The notes beneath the pieces are model-generated. The model searched no databases, had not been told where the DNA came from, and worked only from the letters and a program-made list of their open reading frames with translations. From contig NZ_JAJPWV010000005.1 in NCBI RefSeq assembly GCF_021215455.1, positions 124,001 to 188,000 of the forward strand: a stretch of DNA of 64,000 bases, written 5' to 3'. The position numbers and the translations under genes were made by a program. Below, piece by piece: positions 7,609 through 17,086 of this stretch (positions are counted from its first letter, which is position 1; each line of letters opens with the position of its first letter). This DNA is from Mucilaginibacter roseus (lineage in GTDB: Bacteria; Bacteroidota; Bacteroidia; Sphingobacteriales; Sphingobacteriaceae).

Positions 7609-9561
7609 ATGAAAAACTTTAAACTCTTATCCGCTTTGTTGCTCCCCCTATTGGCACAAAGTGCTTTTGGCCAGTCAACTGAAAGGCTCAAGCTTTCAAC
7701 CGCTAACCCGGCAGTAAACCAAAAAGTAACATTCACTTACGATACAACCGGATCAAACCTGGGCGGCAAGCCCGAAGCTACGGTACACTTTCTTGAAAAA
7801 ACTTACCCGGTAAGCGATGTAGAGCTTAGCCAGGATGGCAAACTATTTAAAGGCGAATTCACTGTACCGGCTTCAGCCACTGCCTTTTTCGTACGCCTGG
7901 CAAACGGTAAAAACATTGACAATAACAGTGGTAAGGGTTATATATATGAAGTTTACAATGGCAAGAAACCTGTTGAGGGCGCTTATGCAAACGAGGCTTA
8001 CCTGATACAATCAGGCATGGGTAACTATTTTGCGCAAATACCTGCTGACATTGCGCGCGCCGGAGAACTTTACAAAAAAGAATTTGCTGCTTACCCGAAA
8101 AGCGAGAAGGAGTATCTGATAAACTACCTGACGTATTTGTCATCTGTAAAAGAACCTGGCAACCAGGAACTGATAAATAAAAAGATTGCTGCTCTTGGTA
8201 CCAGTAAAGACGAAAAAGACCTGATGACCTTAAGCAACTGGTATGCACGCCAGCGCAAAACAGCACAGGCTGACTCGGTAAATGCTATAGTTAAAGCTAA
8301 ATTCCCGAAAGGTGAGTTTGCTAAAAACGAAGCAGGGATGGCTTTTAATAAAGAAGCTGACCCGGCAAAAAAAGAAGCATTATTGAATGACTACCTGGCC
8401 AAATATCCTGAAAATAAAGATAACACCAGCCTGGTTGATAACTTCAGGATGCAATTGGCTTCAGCATACTTAAAAGCGGGCAATGATGCGGGCTACCAGA
8501 AATATGCCGCGCAGATTAAGGATAAGTCAAATTTAGCAAGCGTACTAAACAGCGTTGCATGGCCAATGGCTGAAAAAGGTGAAAATCTCGAAAAAGCAGC
8601 CGCATACTCCAAGCAATCATTGGATATTTTGGATGCTGCTTACGCCAATCCGAAACCAGCTATGTTTCAGTCGGTAAAACAGGCTAAAGGCAATAACCGG
8701 TCAATGTATAACATGTTTGCCGATACCTATGCCTTTATCAAATACAAACAAGGTGATTATAACGAAGCTTTAAAATATCAGCAAAAAGTTTACGAAAGCA
8801 CCCCTACTCCGGATGCCGAGATCACAGAACATTACGCGCTGATACTTTCAGGTGCCGGACAAACAGATAAAGCGAAGCAGATCATAGAAAAAGCGCTACA
8901 GGAAGGTAAAGGCTCAACCGCTTTACGTGAAGAACTGAAAAAAATCTATGTTAAGCAAAAAGGCAGCGAAGCCGGATTTGACGCTTATGCCGGCGCATTT
9001 GATAAAGCCGCGAAAGAAAAAGCCCGTGAAGAACTGGCCAAAAGCATGATCAGCGAAACCGCGCCTACATTTGCCTTGAAGGATTTTGACGGCAAGGAAG
9101 TATCATTAGCAAGCCTTAAAGGCAAAGTGGTGATCCTTGACTTTTGGGCTACCTGGTGCGGCCCTTGTAAAGCATCATTCCCTGGAATGCAACTGGCGGT
9201 TAATAAATACAAGGATAACCCAAACGTTAAATTCCTGTTTATCGATACCTGGGAAAGTGGCGACAACTACGTACCCGGCGTAAAAAAATTCATTGCCGAT
9301 AATAAATATACTTTCCACGTGCTTATTGACGAGAAAGGCAGCGATGGTCGCCAGTCAAAAGTTGTTTCATCATACAAAGTTGATGGTATTCCAACCAAAT
9401 TCGTGATCGACCAAACCGGTAATATCCGCTTTAAGCACGTAGGTTTTTCAGGTACCGATGAAGGTGTATTGAACGAGGTAAGCAACATGATTGACATGCT
9501 GGCCAGCCCTACAGCTGCAAAAGCCGACATCAAGACAAAAGCCATCTCAACGGGTAAATAA
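7609..9561 (+). CDS. Exported TlpA-like protein: Ig-like, helical-repeat and thioredoxin domains
   Basis: A 650-residue secreted protein. A signal peptide ([22 protein letters not shown]) is followed by a beta-rich, Ig-like domain to about residue 130, a middle alpha-helical region with TPR-like repeats to about 470, and a C-terminal AhpC/TSA-type thioredoxin domain with the redox motif WCGPC at about residues 516-520 and a cis-proline in VDGIPTKFV. Such TlpA/ResA-like proteins reduce disulfides or assist cytochrome c maturation in the periplasm; the partner is unknown. The ATG at 7609 fits the signal peptide; an upstream TTG does not. It has its own downstream terminator and appears monocistronic. 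Confidence 0.87.
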   Translation: MKNFKLLSALLLPLLAQSAFGQSTERLKLSTANPAVNQKVTFTYDTTGSNLGGKPEATVHFLEKTYPVSDVELSQDGKLFKGEFTVPASATAFFVRLANGKNIDNNSGKGYIYEVYNGKKPVEGAYANEAYLIQSGMGNYFAQIPADIARAGELYKKEFAAYPKSEKEYLINYLTYLSSVKEPGNQELINKKIAALGTSKDEKDLMTLSNWYARQRKTAQADSVNAIVKAKFPKGEFAKNEAGMAFNKEADPAKKEALLNDYLAKYPENKDNTSLVDNFRMQLASAYLKAGNDAGYQKYAAQIKDKSNLASVLNSVAWPMAEKGENLEKAAAYSKQSLDILDAAYANPKPAMFQSVKQAKGNNRSMYNMFADTYAFIKYKQGDYNEALKYQQKVYESTPTPDAEITEHYALILSGAGQTDKAKQIIEKALQEGKGSTALREELKKIYVKQKGSEAGFDAYAGAFDKAAKEKAREELAKSMISETAPTFALKDFDGKEVSLASLKGKVVILDFWATWCGPCKASFPGMQLAVNKYKDNPNVKFLFIDTWESGDNYVPGVKKFIADNKYTFHVLIDEKGSDGRQSKVVSSYKVDGIPTKFVIDQTGNIRFKHVGFSGTDEGVLNEVSNMIDMLASPTAAKADIKTKAISTGK

Positions 9562-9578
9562 CGCTAAGCGACGCGTAT

Positions 9579-9610
9579 AAAAAAAGCGATAGTTGCCTAT
9601 CGCTTTTTTT
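9579..9610. terminator. Bidirectional intrinsic terminator
   Basis: Stem GCGATAG/CTATCGC extended by A and T tracts, loop TTGC, between the TlpA-like gene (+) and the convergent signal-peptidase-like gene (-). Confidence 0.9.
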
Positions 9611-10260
9611 TTAATTGTTTATGATGGTGGTTATGATATCTTCTTTATCTACAAAACCTGTATATCTGCTATCTGCGCTGTTATGGCGGTTATCACCAAG
9701 CACAAATACTTTATTTTCAGGAACCTTTAGCGGTCCGAAATTATCCGGGCTAAAACCCTGCTTTTGGAAAGCTTCATAAATCACGTTCGATCTGTCAAGA
9801 ATATTCTTTTCAGGTGTGATGTTATACTTTTTTAATTCCGCGTCAGTAAGACTCACCAATATATCATTACCCTCATCTATTACAGGATTTTCATTCCGCT
9901 CAACAAAACCCCTATTCTGGCAAAGTCTTTTCTCAGCATCTTATATTCGTTATATACGTATGGCTCATGTACCTCTTTACCATTTATATATAACTCGGCA
10001 TTTTTAAGTTCAATTATATCGCCAGCCAGCGCCACGCAACGGTGCATCCAAATGCCGTTATCATATTTATAAGCAATGAAATCGCCTTGTTTCGGCTTTT
10101 TCAAACTCGTGCCAAGCACGTTTTGCCCTACTTTAAAAGTCGGCAGATTTGACTCCGTTGGAAGACGATAAACCGCGTAAATGTTGGTTACCCTGGCTAT
10201 TACAACCAGGAATACCAAGAGCGCACCCAGCGATGCCAGGATAATAAATAGTTTTTTCAT
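9611..10260 (-). pseudogene. Signal peptidase I-like gene interrupted by a -1 frameshift
   Basis: Two adjacent frames together give one S26 signal-peptidase-like protein of about 216 residues. The N-terminal part (from ATG at 10260) has one membrane anchor, a Box B-like PTESNLPT with the candidate nucleophile serine, and WMHRCVALAGD, where ordinary LepB has Lys-Arg; here His replaces the catalytic lysine. The C-terminal part carries Box E, LGDNRHNSADSR. Adding one base to the run of four C at 9909-9912 (plus strand) restores a continuous frame reading through ARIGGFVERNENP. As given, the first frame ends at 9880 and lacks Box E. Either a sequencing error in a short homopolymer or a real inactivation. 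Last gene of the murF-alr strand run. Confidence 0.8.
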
Positions 10261-10283
10261 TTGTGATAAGGTGAAGGATATGA

Positions 10284-10991
10284 TTAAAAGTTTGGCTTAA
10301 GCATGTACTTATCGTAAAACCTGAAGATGTGTTCCGTAGCTTCCTCAGCTGTGTCAACCACGCGGTACAGATTTAAGTCATCCGGACTGATGTTGTTTTC
10401 CTGGTTAAGCATCTTTTCCTCTACCCATTCAAACAACCCCTTCCAGTAATCACGCCCAACGAAAACGATTGGGAAACGGGCTATCTTACCGGTTTGTATC
10501 AGGGTAATCGCCTCAAATGATTCGTCCATTGTACCAAAACCGCCGGGTAAAATAATAAAGCCCTGCGAGTATTTCATGAACATAACCTTGCGCACAAAAA
10601 AGTAATCAAACTCCAGCAATTTATCCCGGTCAATGTATTTATTATGGAACTGCTCAAAAGGCAGTTCGATATTTAAGCCTACTGATTTACCACCTGCTTC
10701 GTAAGCACCTTTATTACCGGCCTCCATAATACCGGGACCACCGCCGGTTATTACGCCATAGCCACGTTCTGTTAACCTGCTGGCAATGTCTTCGGCCAAT
10801 CCATAAAAAGGATGATCTGTTTTGGTTCGGGCAGAGCCGAATATAGATACACATGGGCCAATACGCGCCAGCTTTTCAAACCCATCCACAAACTCGGCCA
10901 TTATTTTAAAAATTTGCCACGAGTCGGTTACCTTTACCTCAGGCCAGTTCTTATTCTCAAAGGCGTTTCTTATTTTTTCATCACCAGTCAT
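10284..10991 (-). CDS. LOG-family protein (nucleotide 5'-monophosphate phosphoribohydrolase-like)
   Basis: A 235-residue Rossmann-like protein of the TIGR00730/LOG family. The diagnostic PGGFGTMDE motif is at residues 149-157, with the upstream Arg-Lys (VRKVMF) and GGGPGIMEAGNKGA phosphate-binding loop at about 83-96. Characterised relatives hydrolyse cytokinin riboside monophosphates or other nucleoside monophosphates to base and ribose-5-phosphate; older databases call them lysine decarboxylases, which is wrong. It lies 29 bp after the symporter gene and 23 bp before the signal-peptidase-like gene, so it is probably cotranscribed. Confidence 0.9.
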   Translation of the reverse strand: MTGDEKIRNAFENKNWPEVKVTDSWQIFKIMAEFVDGFEKLARIGPCVSIFGSARTKTDHPFYGLAEDIASRLTERGYGVITGGGPGIMEAGNKGAYEAGGKSVGLNIELPFEQFHNKYIDRDKLLEFDYFFVRKVMFMKYSQGFIILPGGFGTMDESFEAITLIQTGKIARFPIVFVGRDYWKGLFEWVEEKMLNQENNISPDDLNLYRVVDTAEEATEHIFRFYDKYMLKPNF

Positions 10992-11020
10992 AAATCACAT
11001 ATATAGTTAGGAAAATATAA

Positions 11021-12505
11021 TTATAAAGCGGCCACTTTTGTTTTGGCTTTTGACGTTAACAATAACCCGGCAAAGGTTATTAATCCGTTAACAATGATCA
11101 GTTCGTTATCGAACACGTAGCCGCTAAATAGTTCGGCAGAATATGTTTTTAGGTAGAAGCAAATAGCCGGGGAAATAAGGCAAATAAAAGGTACCAGCTT
11201 ATCACTAACCTGCCTGCCGCTCATAAACAAACCAAAGGAATACAAACCCAACAAAGGCCCGTATGTATATGATGCTACCGTAAATATGGCACTTACTACC
11301 GCATCATTGTTTATCGAATTAAAAACAAGAATAGTTAAAAACATCAAGCCCGAAAAAGCAATATGCACGTAATGCCTGATGGCTACATTCCGCTTGCTGT
11401 TTACATCCTGCTTCTTATTAAAATTCAGGAAATCCACGCAGAAGGAAGTAGTTAGCGCCGTAAGCGCCGAATCGGTAGTGGCGAAAGTTGCCGCGGTTAA
11501 GCCGAGCATAAATACAATGGCCGGTACCAAACCCAGGTAATTTAATGCTATGGTTGGATATAGGTAATCTGTTTTTTCTACCGTGATGCCGTATTTATTA
11601 GCATAGATATAAAGCAAAGCGCCAACACTCAGGAAGAAGATATTGATCACCACAAATATGCTGGTGAAGCTAAACATATTCTTCTGCGCTTCGTGGATAT
11701 TTTTGAGGCTTAGATTTTTTTGCATCAGATCCTGATCAAGGCCCGTCATGGCCACTGTAATAAACAGTCCGCCTAAAAACTGCTTACTGAAGTGAAATTT
11801 GCTGGTTACAAAATCATCAAAGAAGAATATTTTTGAGTAACTGCTCTTGGCAATTTCATCAGCAGCCTGAAAAACAGACATATCCAGGCTATCGCAAATA
11901 AAGTAAATGGACAAAAAAACGGATGACACCAGGAACAAGGTTTGTAAGCTATCCGTTATGATGATGGTTTTTAGCCCCCCCTTAAAGGTGTACGACCATA
12001 TAAGCAAAAGACAGATGAGCACTGTAGCGGCAAAAGGCACATGGTACGCATCAAAAATAAAGCGTTGTAATACAATTACCACCAGGTACAGGCGAAATGC
12101 CGAGCCAATAGTGCGACTGATTAAGAATATACCTGCGGCTGTTTTGTAACTCCAGGTACCTAATGCGCCTTCTATATAACTGTAAATTGATGTAAGCTTA
12201 AGCCGATAATATAAAGGCAGCAATACCGTGGCGATAATAACAAAACCGGCTGCGTTACCCAGCACAAACTGAAAGTATGCAAACTCATCGCCCGAGGGTG
12301 CCCCTACTTTGCCCGGTACAGATATAAAGGTAACACCGCTCAGCGCCGTACCGATCATACCGAAAGCTACCAGGTACCATTTAGAGTTGCGGTTGGCCAC
12401 AAAAAAGGTATCATTATCGGCTGAGTTGCGCGAGGTTAGCCATGAAATTACAATAAGCACCAAAAAGTACCCGATGATGAACGAAAGCAGTATAGCTGGT
12501 GACAT
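11021..12505 (-). CDS. Sodium:solute symporter (SSS family)
   Basis: A 494-residue polytopic membrane protein with about 13 hydrophobic segments. The sodium:solute symporter signature is visible: GMIGTALSGVTFISVPGKVG in the second helix region and the later SRTIGSAFRL and GLTAATFATTDSALTALTTSF blocks, the latter corresponding to the helix-8 sodium site with Ser/Thr ligands. The substrate may be a sugar, amino acid or organic acid. It sits 67 bp downstream of the DUF502 gene in a leftward run that begins with murF-alr. Confidence 0.9.
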   Translation of the reverse strand: MSPAILLSFIIGYFLVLIVISWLTSRNSADNDTFFVANRNSKWYLVAFGMIGTALSGVTFISVPGKVGAPSGDEFAYFQFVLGNAAGFVIIATVLLPLYYRLKLTSIYSYIEGALGTWSYKTAAGIFLISRTIGSAFRLYLVVIVLQRFIFDAYHVPFAATVLICLLLIWSYTFKGGLKTIIITDSLQTLFLVSSVFLSIYFICDSLDMSVFQAADEIAKSSYSKIFFFDDFVTSKFHFSKQFLGGLFITVAMTGLDQDLMQKNLSLKNIHEAQKNMFSFTSIFVVINIFFLSVGALLYIYANKYGITVEKTDYLYPTIALNYLGLVPAIVFMLGLTAATFATTDSALTALTTSFCVDFLNFNKKQDVNSKRNVAIRHYVHIAFSGLMFLTILVFNSINNDAVVSAIFTVASYTYGPLLGLYSFGLFMSGRQVSDKLVPFICLISPAICFYLKTYSAELFSGYVFDNELIIVNGLITFAGLLLTSKAKTKVAAL

Positions 12506-12572
12506 GCAGATGTTGTTTTAGTTACATCCGAATGTATAAATTTTTCGGTTACTTTAACAAGACGAGTAAAGT

Positions 12573-13184
12573 TTAATGCGTTTTGTGATGATCATCCAGC
12601 CCGCTCACACCGCCCGATACTACGAACTTCATCACTTCGGCAGCGTTTTTGTTGATGGGTTTAACTTTGTCGTTCGGGATGATAACCACCTGCCCCGCAA
12701 ATGAATAGGATAGCGGGAAATAAACGGCAACTTCGCCCGGCAGATCGATGGAGCTTAAGTCCTTCTTAACTAAAAAACCTATCTTTTTCAGGCCAAATTC
12801 ATTTACCTCAACTAAAACCGGTTCGCTGAATTTCTTTTCTTCGCCCACAAAAGCCTCTGTTAAATCTTTGATGGATGAATACAGAAACTTGAAAAGAGGT
12901 AAGCGGTTGAGCCAGCGGCTCATCCAGCGTTTAATAGGGTCGGTAATTACGTTGGTAACCAATATGCCTGCTATCAGGATGATAACCAAGACGTTTAAAA
13001 TGCCCAATCCCGGTATGTAAACAGGTTTGCCATGTTTATCCGTCCAGAATACGTCGCTCAGGTTAAGCGCATTATCAATGCTTGATACAGCCCAGAATAT
13101 TAAAAAGAAAGCCGCGCCCAAAGGTACTACCACGAGCAAGCCTTTGATGAAGTAGTTTAATATGGCACCGGCTAATTTTTTCAT
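12573..13184 (-). CDS. DUF502 inner-membrane protein
   Basis: A 203-residue protein with two N-terminal transmembrane helices (about residues 8-33 and 58-80), then a soluble domain containing the family blocks RLPLFKFLYSSIKDLTEAF and AVYFPLSYSFAGQVVIIP. DUF502 members are widespread in Bacteroidota and plants (LCV/COV proteins); the molecular function is not established. It starts 22 bp after the murF-alr stop and is likely translated from the same message. Confidence 0.88.
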   Translation of the reverse strand: MKKLAGAILNYFIKGLLVVVPLGAAFFLIFWAVSSIDNALNLSDVFWTDKHGKPVYIPGLGILNVLVIILIAGILVTNVITDPIKRWMSRWLNRLPLFKFLYSSIKDLTEAFVGEEKKFSEPVLVEVNEFGLKKIGFLVKKDLSSIDLPGEVAVYFPLSYSFAGQVVIIPNDKVKPINKNAAEVMKFVVSGGVSGLDDHHKTH

Positions 13185-13206
13185 AATGCAGAGCTAAGTA
13201 ACAAAA

Positions 13207-15669
13207 TCACTCGTAAAAATACACCCTTTTTACCCTTTGCGAAATATTGGTGAGTATTTCATAAGGAATGGTGCCTATCTGTTTGGCTAACTCTTCGATG
13301 CGCAGCTTGTCGTTAAAAACGATCACTTCGTCGCCCTCCTTCACTTCTACCTGGCTTACGTCGATCATACACATATCCATCGTGATGTTGCCTACGGTCG
13401 GAGCCAACACACCATTAACCAGCATACACCCTACTCCATTGCCAAAAGCCCGCAGGTAACCATCGGCATAGCCAATGCGCACAGTAGCTATTCGGCCGTC
13501 TTTAGCCAAACTACCATTCCGCATGTAGCTCACCGTTTCGCCGGCAATAATTTTTTTCACCTGCGAGATACTTGTCTTTAACGTGGCTATGGGTTGAAGC
13601 ACACCATCATCGGCAGGTATGGCGCCATCAACACCATAAAGGCCAATGCCCAGCCTCACCATATCGTACTGTGCCTGCGGCCAGCGTGTAATGCCCGAGG
13701 TATTGCAGATGTGCTTGATCACTTTATAACCTAAAGCGTCTTCAATATCGGTGTAGGCTTTCTCAAATGAATTGATCTGTTTCAGGGTAAACAAGTCATG
13801 TTCTGCCGTATCGCTGGCTACCAGATGTGAGAATACCGACTGCACCCGTATGTATTGATTTTCCTCGAGCATATCGCACAGCGTTTCCACTTCAAAATTT
13901 TCAAAACCAAGTCGGTGCATGCCCGTATCTATCTTGATGTGCACCGGGTAGTTGAAGATATTGCTATCCTGCACAAATTTTATAAATTCATCAAACAAGC
14001 CAAAACTGTAAATAACCGGTTCAAGTTTAAAGCTAGTCAGCTTTTCAAAAGCTCCAACCTCAGTGTTTAAAACAACTATCGGCAAAGTTATACCCGCCTG
14101 GCGCAAGGCCACGCCTTCATCGACGTAAGCCACGGCCAGGTAATCAACCTTATTGTATTGCAGCACATTGGCCAGCTCGTAAGTACCGCTGCCGTATGAG
14201 AACGCCTTAACCATAGCCATAACCTTTACGCCGGGCTTTAACTTTGAGCGGTAATGGTTAAGGTTATTCAGCATGGCGTTCAGGTTTATTTCCATCACCG
14301 TTTCATGCGCCTTTTGCACTAATACCCGGCTTATGCGCTCAAACTCAAAACTGCGCGAGCCTTTTACCAAAATAGTTTCGTTACGGTATTGCTGGGTTTG
14401 CAGGTGCGTTAAAAAGCTGGTGGTATCAGGATAAAAATGTTTTTCGGCCACTTCAAAATTATCGCGATAGCCTGAAATTGATGGACCGATGCCGATAAAC
14501 TTATCCACCTTACGGGCTTTTACCAGTTCGGCTACCTGTTTGTACAGCACATCTTGCTGCAAACCCGACTGGTAAATATCCGACAGGATCACGGTCTTTT
14601 TCTGATGCTGATTTTGTTGACTCAGAAAGTTAAGCGCAATTTCAAGCGACTGTATATCAGAATTATACGTATCATCAATAACTGAGCAATCGTTAATACC
14701 ATTCTTCAATTCCAAGCGCATGCTTACCGGTGCCAGCCGCTCCAGGCGATCATCGGCTACCGCCGGATCATATCCCATAGCCAGCATTGTTGCCCAGCAG
14801 ATAACTGCATTTTCAATAGATGCTTCATCCCTGAAAGGAATAATGCACTCTATCTCCTTACCCTTATAAATTGCCCGCATGTAATAGTTTTTAGCGATTA
14901 GCGCCTCACTAAAAACATATAGGTCAGCCTGGTTGAATTTGCGGCTCCATACAAACGTTTCGGGCGTGGTAATAAGCTTTTTATAATCGAGCATTTGTTC
15001 GTAGTTGTAAACCAGCAAGCGGCTGTGTTTAAACAACCTGAGTTTTTCGGCTACCTTTTCATCACGATCAGCAAAGCCCTCGTCATGCGCCGACCCAATA
15101 TGCGTGAGCACGCCTATTTCCGGATGAATGATTGCTTCAAGCTTATCCATCTCGCCTGTGGTTGATACGCCGGCCTCAAATATTCCCAGATCATTCTTTT
15201 CGTTGATCTGCCATACCGATAGCGGTACCCCTATTTGGGAGTTATAGCTTTTAGGGTTGCGTACAATGTTTTTATCGGGTGACATTAACTGGTATAACCA
15301 CTCCTTTACAATGGTTTTACCGTTACTGCCAGTCACGCCAATTACCGGCAAGTTAAATTCAGCACGGTGCTGAGCGGCCAAATGTTGCAGTGCTGCCAAC
15401 ACATCATCAACTATCAGTAAATTAGCTTCGGGAAAATAACCTTGCGGAGTTGCACTCAATACAAAATCACGCACGCCTGCATTATAGGCCTCAGCAACAA
15501 ACTCATGACCGTTGCGCCTGCCGCTTAGCGCGAAGAACAAGCCCCCGGACGGGTTGCTGATGCGGCGGCTATCCGTTATTAAAAGACTGATGTTGTTATT
15601 ATTAACCACATCACCTGTGGCATTTAATATTTGTTTAACCTGGCTGGTAGTATATCGGCTTTTGTACAT
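13207..15669 (-). CDS. Bifunctional MurF ligase / alanine racemase
   Basis: An 820-residue fusion of two consecutive steps of peptidoglycan precursor supply. Residues 1 to about 455 are MurF: the Mur ATP loop GVTGSNGKT at 111-119, then NSQIGVPLSVW and the DDTYNSDIQS region. Residues from about 460 are alanine racemase: the PLP lysine in MVKAFSYGSG, IDTGMHRLGF, and the catalytic tyrosine in ETVSYMRNG. The racemase makes D-Ala, which becomes D-Ala-D-Ala for MurF to add to UDP-MurNAc-tripeptide. The fusion is normal for Bacteroidota. The ATG at 15669 gives the family start MYKSRYTTSQ; a longer frame to 15786 would overlap the divergent recX. Confidence 0.94.
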   Translation of the reverse strand: MYKSRYTTSQVKQILNATGDVVNNNNISLLITDSRRISNPSGGLFFALSGRRNGHEFVAEAYNAGVRDFVLSATPQGYFPEANLLIVDDVLAALQHLAAQHRAEFNLPVIGVTGSNGKTIVKEWLYQLMSPDKNIVRNPKSYNSQIGVPLSVWQINEKNDLGIFEAGVSTTGEMDKLEAIIHPEIGVLTHIGSAHDEGFADRDEKVAEKLRLFKHSRLLVYNYEQMLDYKKLITTPETFVWSRKFNQADLYVFSEALIAKNYYMRAIYKGKEIECIIPFRDEASIENAVICWATMLAMGYDPAVADDRLERLAPVSMRLELKNGINDCSVIDDTYNSDIQSLEIALNFLSQQNQHQKKTVILSDIYQSGLQQDVLYKQVAELVKARKVDKFIGIGPSISGYRDNFEVAEKHFYPDTTSFLTHLQTQQYRNETILVKGSRSFEFERISRVLVQKAHETVMEINLNAMLNNLNHYRSKLKPGVKVMAMVKAFSYGSGTYELANVLQYNKVDYLAVAYVDEGVALRQAGITLPIVVLNTEVGAFEKLTSFKLEPVIYSFGLFDEFIKFVQDSNIFNYPVHIKIDTGMHRLGFENFEVETLCDMLEENQYIRVQSVFSHLVASDTAEHDLFTLKQINSFEKAYTDIEDALGYKVIKHICNTSGITRWPQAQYDMVRLGIGLYGVDGAIPADDGVLQPIATLKTSISQVKKIIAGETVSYMRNGSLAKDGRIATVRIGYADGYLRAFGNGVGCMLVNGVLAPTVGNITMDMCMIDVSQVEVKEGDEVIVFNDKLRIEELAKQIGTIPYEILTNISQRVKRVYFYE

Positions 15670-15733
15670 CACAATGCTAAGTTGCTTATATTTCTGCTTA
15701 ATAGAAGAAAATTTAGCGAATTTTGCTTTTGAA

Positions 15734-16216
15734 ATGGAACGCGATAATCCAATTAAAATTACCGACGAAAATACTGCCCTTACCAAGGCTATGCGTTATT
15801 GCGCCTACCAGGAACGCTCACAGCAGGAAGTTCGCGACAAAATGTACGAATGGGGTGTTGCCGGTCGTATTATCGAGATAGTGATCAGCAGACTGATCAC
15901 AGAAAATTTTTTGAATGAGGAGCGCTTCGCACGTGTTTATGCCAAAAGCAAATTCAACCAAAAACACTGGGGTAAAATTAAAATAAAGCAAGGCCTCAAG
16001 TTAAAGCGCGTACCTGATGTGCTCATTAAAAAAGCCCTTGCCGGGATTGATCTGGATGATTACATGACCACGTTGCAGCAGTTATTACAAAAAAAGGCTG
16101 CATTGGTAAAAGAAAAGCACCCGTTAAAACGCCGGTATAAGCTGCAGCAATACGCCATGAGCCGGGGTTTTGAAAGCGATTTAATTTTAGATATTTTGAA
16201 AAACAGCGAGTTATAA
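15734..16216 (+). CDS. recX: Regulatory protein RecX
   Basis: RecX binds RecA filaments and limits recombinase activity. The 160-residue basic helical protein shows the three-helix repeats of the family: RYCAYQERSQQEVRDKM, RLITENFLNEERFARVYAKSK with the FLNEERFA signature, and a third repeat ending in RYKLQQYAMSRGFESDLI. I set the start at the ATG at 15734; longer in-frame starts run into murF-alr. It is transcribed divergently from murF-alr, with only 64 bp between the two starts. Confidence 0.92.
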   Translation: MERDNPIKITDENTALTKAMRYCAYQERSQQEVRDKMYEWGVAGRIIEIVISRLITENFLNEERFARVYAKSKFNQKHWGKIKIKQGLKLKRVPDVLIKKALAGIDLDDYMTTLQQLLQKKAALVKEKHPLKRRYKLQQYAMSRGFESDLILDILKNSEL

Positions 16217-16244
16217 AAAACTTTAAACTTTTTATACTTTTTAC

Positions 16245-16274
16245 TTGCAGGAAACGGTTTTCTCTCTATCTTTG
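16245..16274 (+). promoter_or_regulatory. Consensus Bacteroidota promoter for the tRNA genes
   Basis: TTG (16245-16247), 19-base spacer, TATCTTTG (16267-16274): a perfect TTG-N19-TAnnTTTG. Transcription would begin near 16280, about 45 bases before tRNA-Gly. Confidence 0.82.
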
Positions 16275-16326
16275 CAACCACAATCAGCAAACGGAATACG
16301 GCGGCAGATTGTGAGCAAAACAAATT

Positions 16327-16401
<75 letters not shown>

Positions 16402-16402
<1 letters not shown>

Positions 16403-16435
16403 ATCCCTTCTTTTAACCAGAAGGGATTTATTTTT
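16402..16435 (+). terminator. Intrinsic terminator after tRNA-Gly
   Basis: Ten-base perfect stem AATCCCTTCT/AGAAGGGATT, loop TTTAACC, followed by TATTTTT. It begins at the last base of the CCA tail and separates the two tRNAs; read-through or partial termination would set their ratio. Confidence 0.8.
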
Positions 16436-16451
16436 AAAAGGTTAATCACCT

Positions 16452-16537
16452 GCCTGGGTGGTGGAACTGGTAGACACGCAGGACTTAAAATCCTGTTCGC
16501 CTTAAAGCGAGTGCGGGTTCGATTCCCGCCCCAGGTA
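16452..16537 (+). tRNA. tRNA-Leu (anticodon TAA)
   Basis: An 86-nt class II tRNA with a long variable arm. Acceptor GCCTGGG/CCCAGGT, anticodon stem CAGGA/TCCTG around CTTAAAA (anticodon TAA, reading UUA/UUG), T-arm GCGGGTTCGATTCCCGC, discriminator A. The 3' CCA is not encoded, unlike in the adjacent tRNA-Gly. Confidence 0.96.
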
Positions 16538-16538
16538 C

Positions 16539-16570
16539 AAAAGCACGGAGTATTTTTACTTCGTGCTTTT
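16539..16570 (+). terminator. Intrinsic terminator after tRNA-Leu
   Basis: Fourteen-base stem AAAAGCACGGAGTA/TACTTCGTGCTTTT with one G-T pair and a TTTT loop, followed by TATTTTT. It starts two bases after the tRNA. Confidence 0.85.
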
Positions 16571-16792
16571 TATTTTTAAAACCAATCTCTTACGAGAAAT
16601 TCCCTGCCGGCTAATTAAGTTTACACGCGAGGACACTCCAAGATGCAAAATCTAAGCAGAAATGTTCAGCTTTAGTTCAGTATTATGGCTAAATAAACGT
16701 TGGGCGATTAATCAATCGTTTGTTTTCTTTGGAAGTTATGACTCATGTCTTGTCTATCGATTATATGTTGAGTTCGGCATGTAAATCAATCA

Positions 16793-16830
16793 AAAAAGCG
16801 GTGGCGGTCATTAACCCGTCACCGCTTTTT
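16793..16830. terminator. Bidirectional terminator downstream of the 83-residue protein gene
   Basis: Stem AAAAAGCGGTGGCGG/CCGTCACCGCTTTTT with one wobble pair. Its T-run on the minus strand ends the transcript of the gene at 16835-17086. The 222 bp between this element and the tRNA-Leu terminator show no convincing gene. Confidence 0.85.
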
Positions 16831-16834
16831 AGTG

Positions 16835-17086
16835 TTAACTATGCTTGCTGATCCAAATCTTCATCTGAGCATTTGCCCACCATAGGGAGTCCTCTTGCCC
16901 CCAGCCATGTGTCATAGCATATTGATACGCCATTGACCATGCGGCTAAAGCGTTGGTCGGTTCCGGTGCAATCATTGCCCTGTTAGTGCCGGATTGCGCG
17001 GTTGGTTTAGTTTGAGCTTTAGATGACGATGGCATGAAGGCTACAGTCGCCAAAGCAAACATTGCTGAAAGAATGATCTTTTTCAT
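16835..17086 (-). CDS. Small exported protein of unknown function (83 residues)
   Basis: I do not recognise a family. The product starts with a good Sec signal peptide (MKKIILSAMFALATVAFMPSSSKA, cleavage before QTKPT), leaving a mature peptide of about 59 residues that is unusually rich in Trp (five, in AAWSMAY, HGWGQ, SLWWAN and KIWISKH), Ala and Met, and has no cysteine. It has its own terminator and stands alone. Codon use and the clean signal peptide argue that it is real. A periplasmic or surface role is inferred only from the signal peptide. Confidence 0.68.
   Translation of the reverse strand: MKKIILSAMFALATVAFMPSSSKAQTKPTAQSGTNRAMIAPEPTNALAAWSMAYQYAMTHGWGQEDSLWWANAQMKIWISKHS

Noticed and set aside
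7530-7736. An N-terminal extension of the MFS transporter by 69 residues
   Set aside because: It overlaps the start of the divergent TlpA-like gene and its sequence is unlike a transporter N-terminus; the ATG at 7529 is better.
10284-10991. Annotation as lysine decarboxylase
   Set aside because: The PGGxGTxxE motif defines the LOG phosphoribohydrolase family; no PLP-binding features are present.
15670-15786. An upstream extension of murF-alr by 39 residues
   Set aside because: It would overlap recX and use a non-ATG start; alignment to the family start favours 15669.
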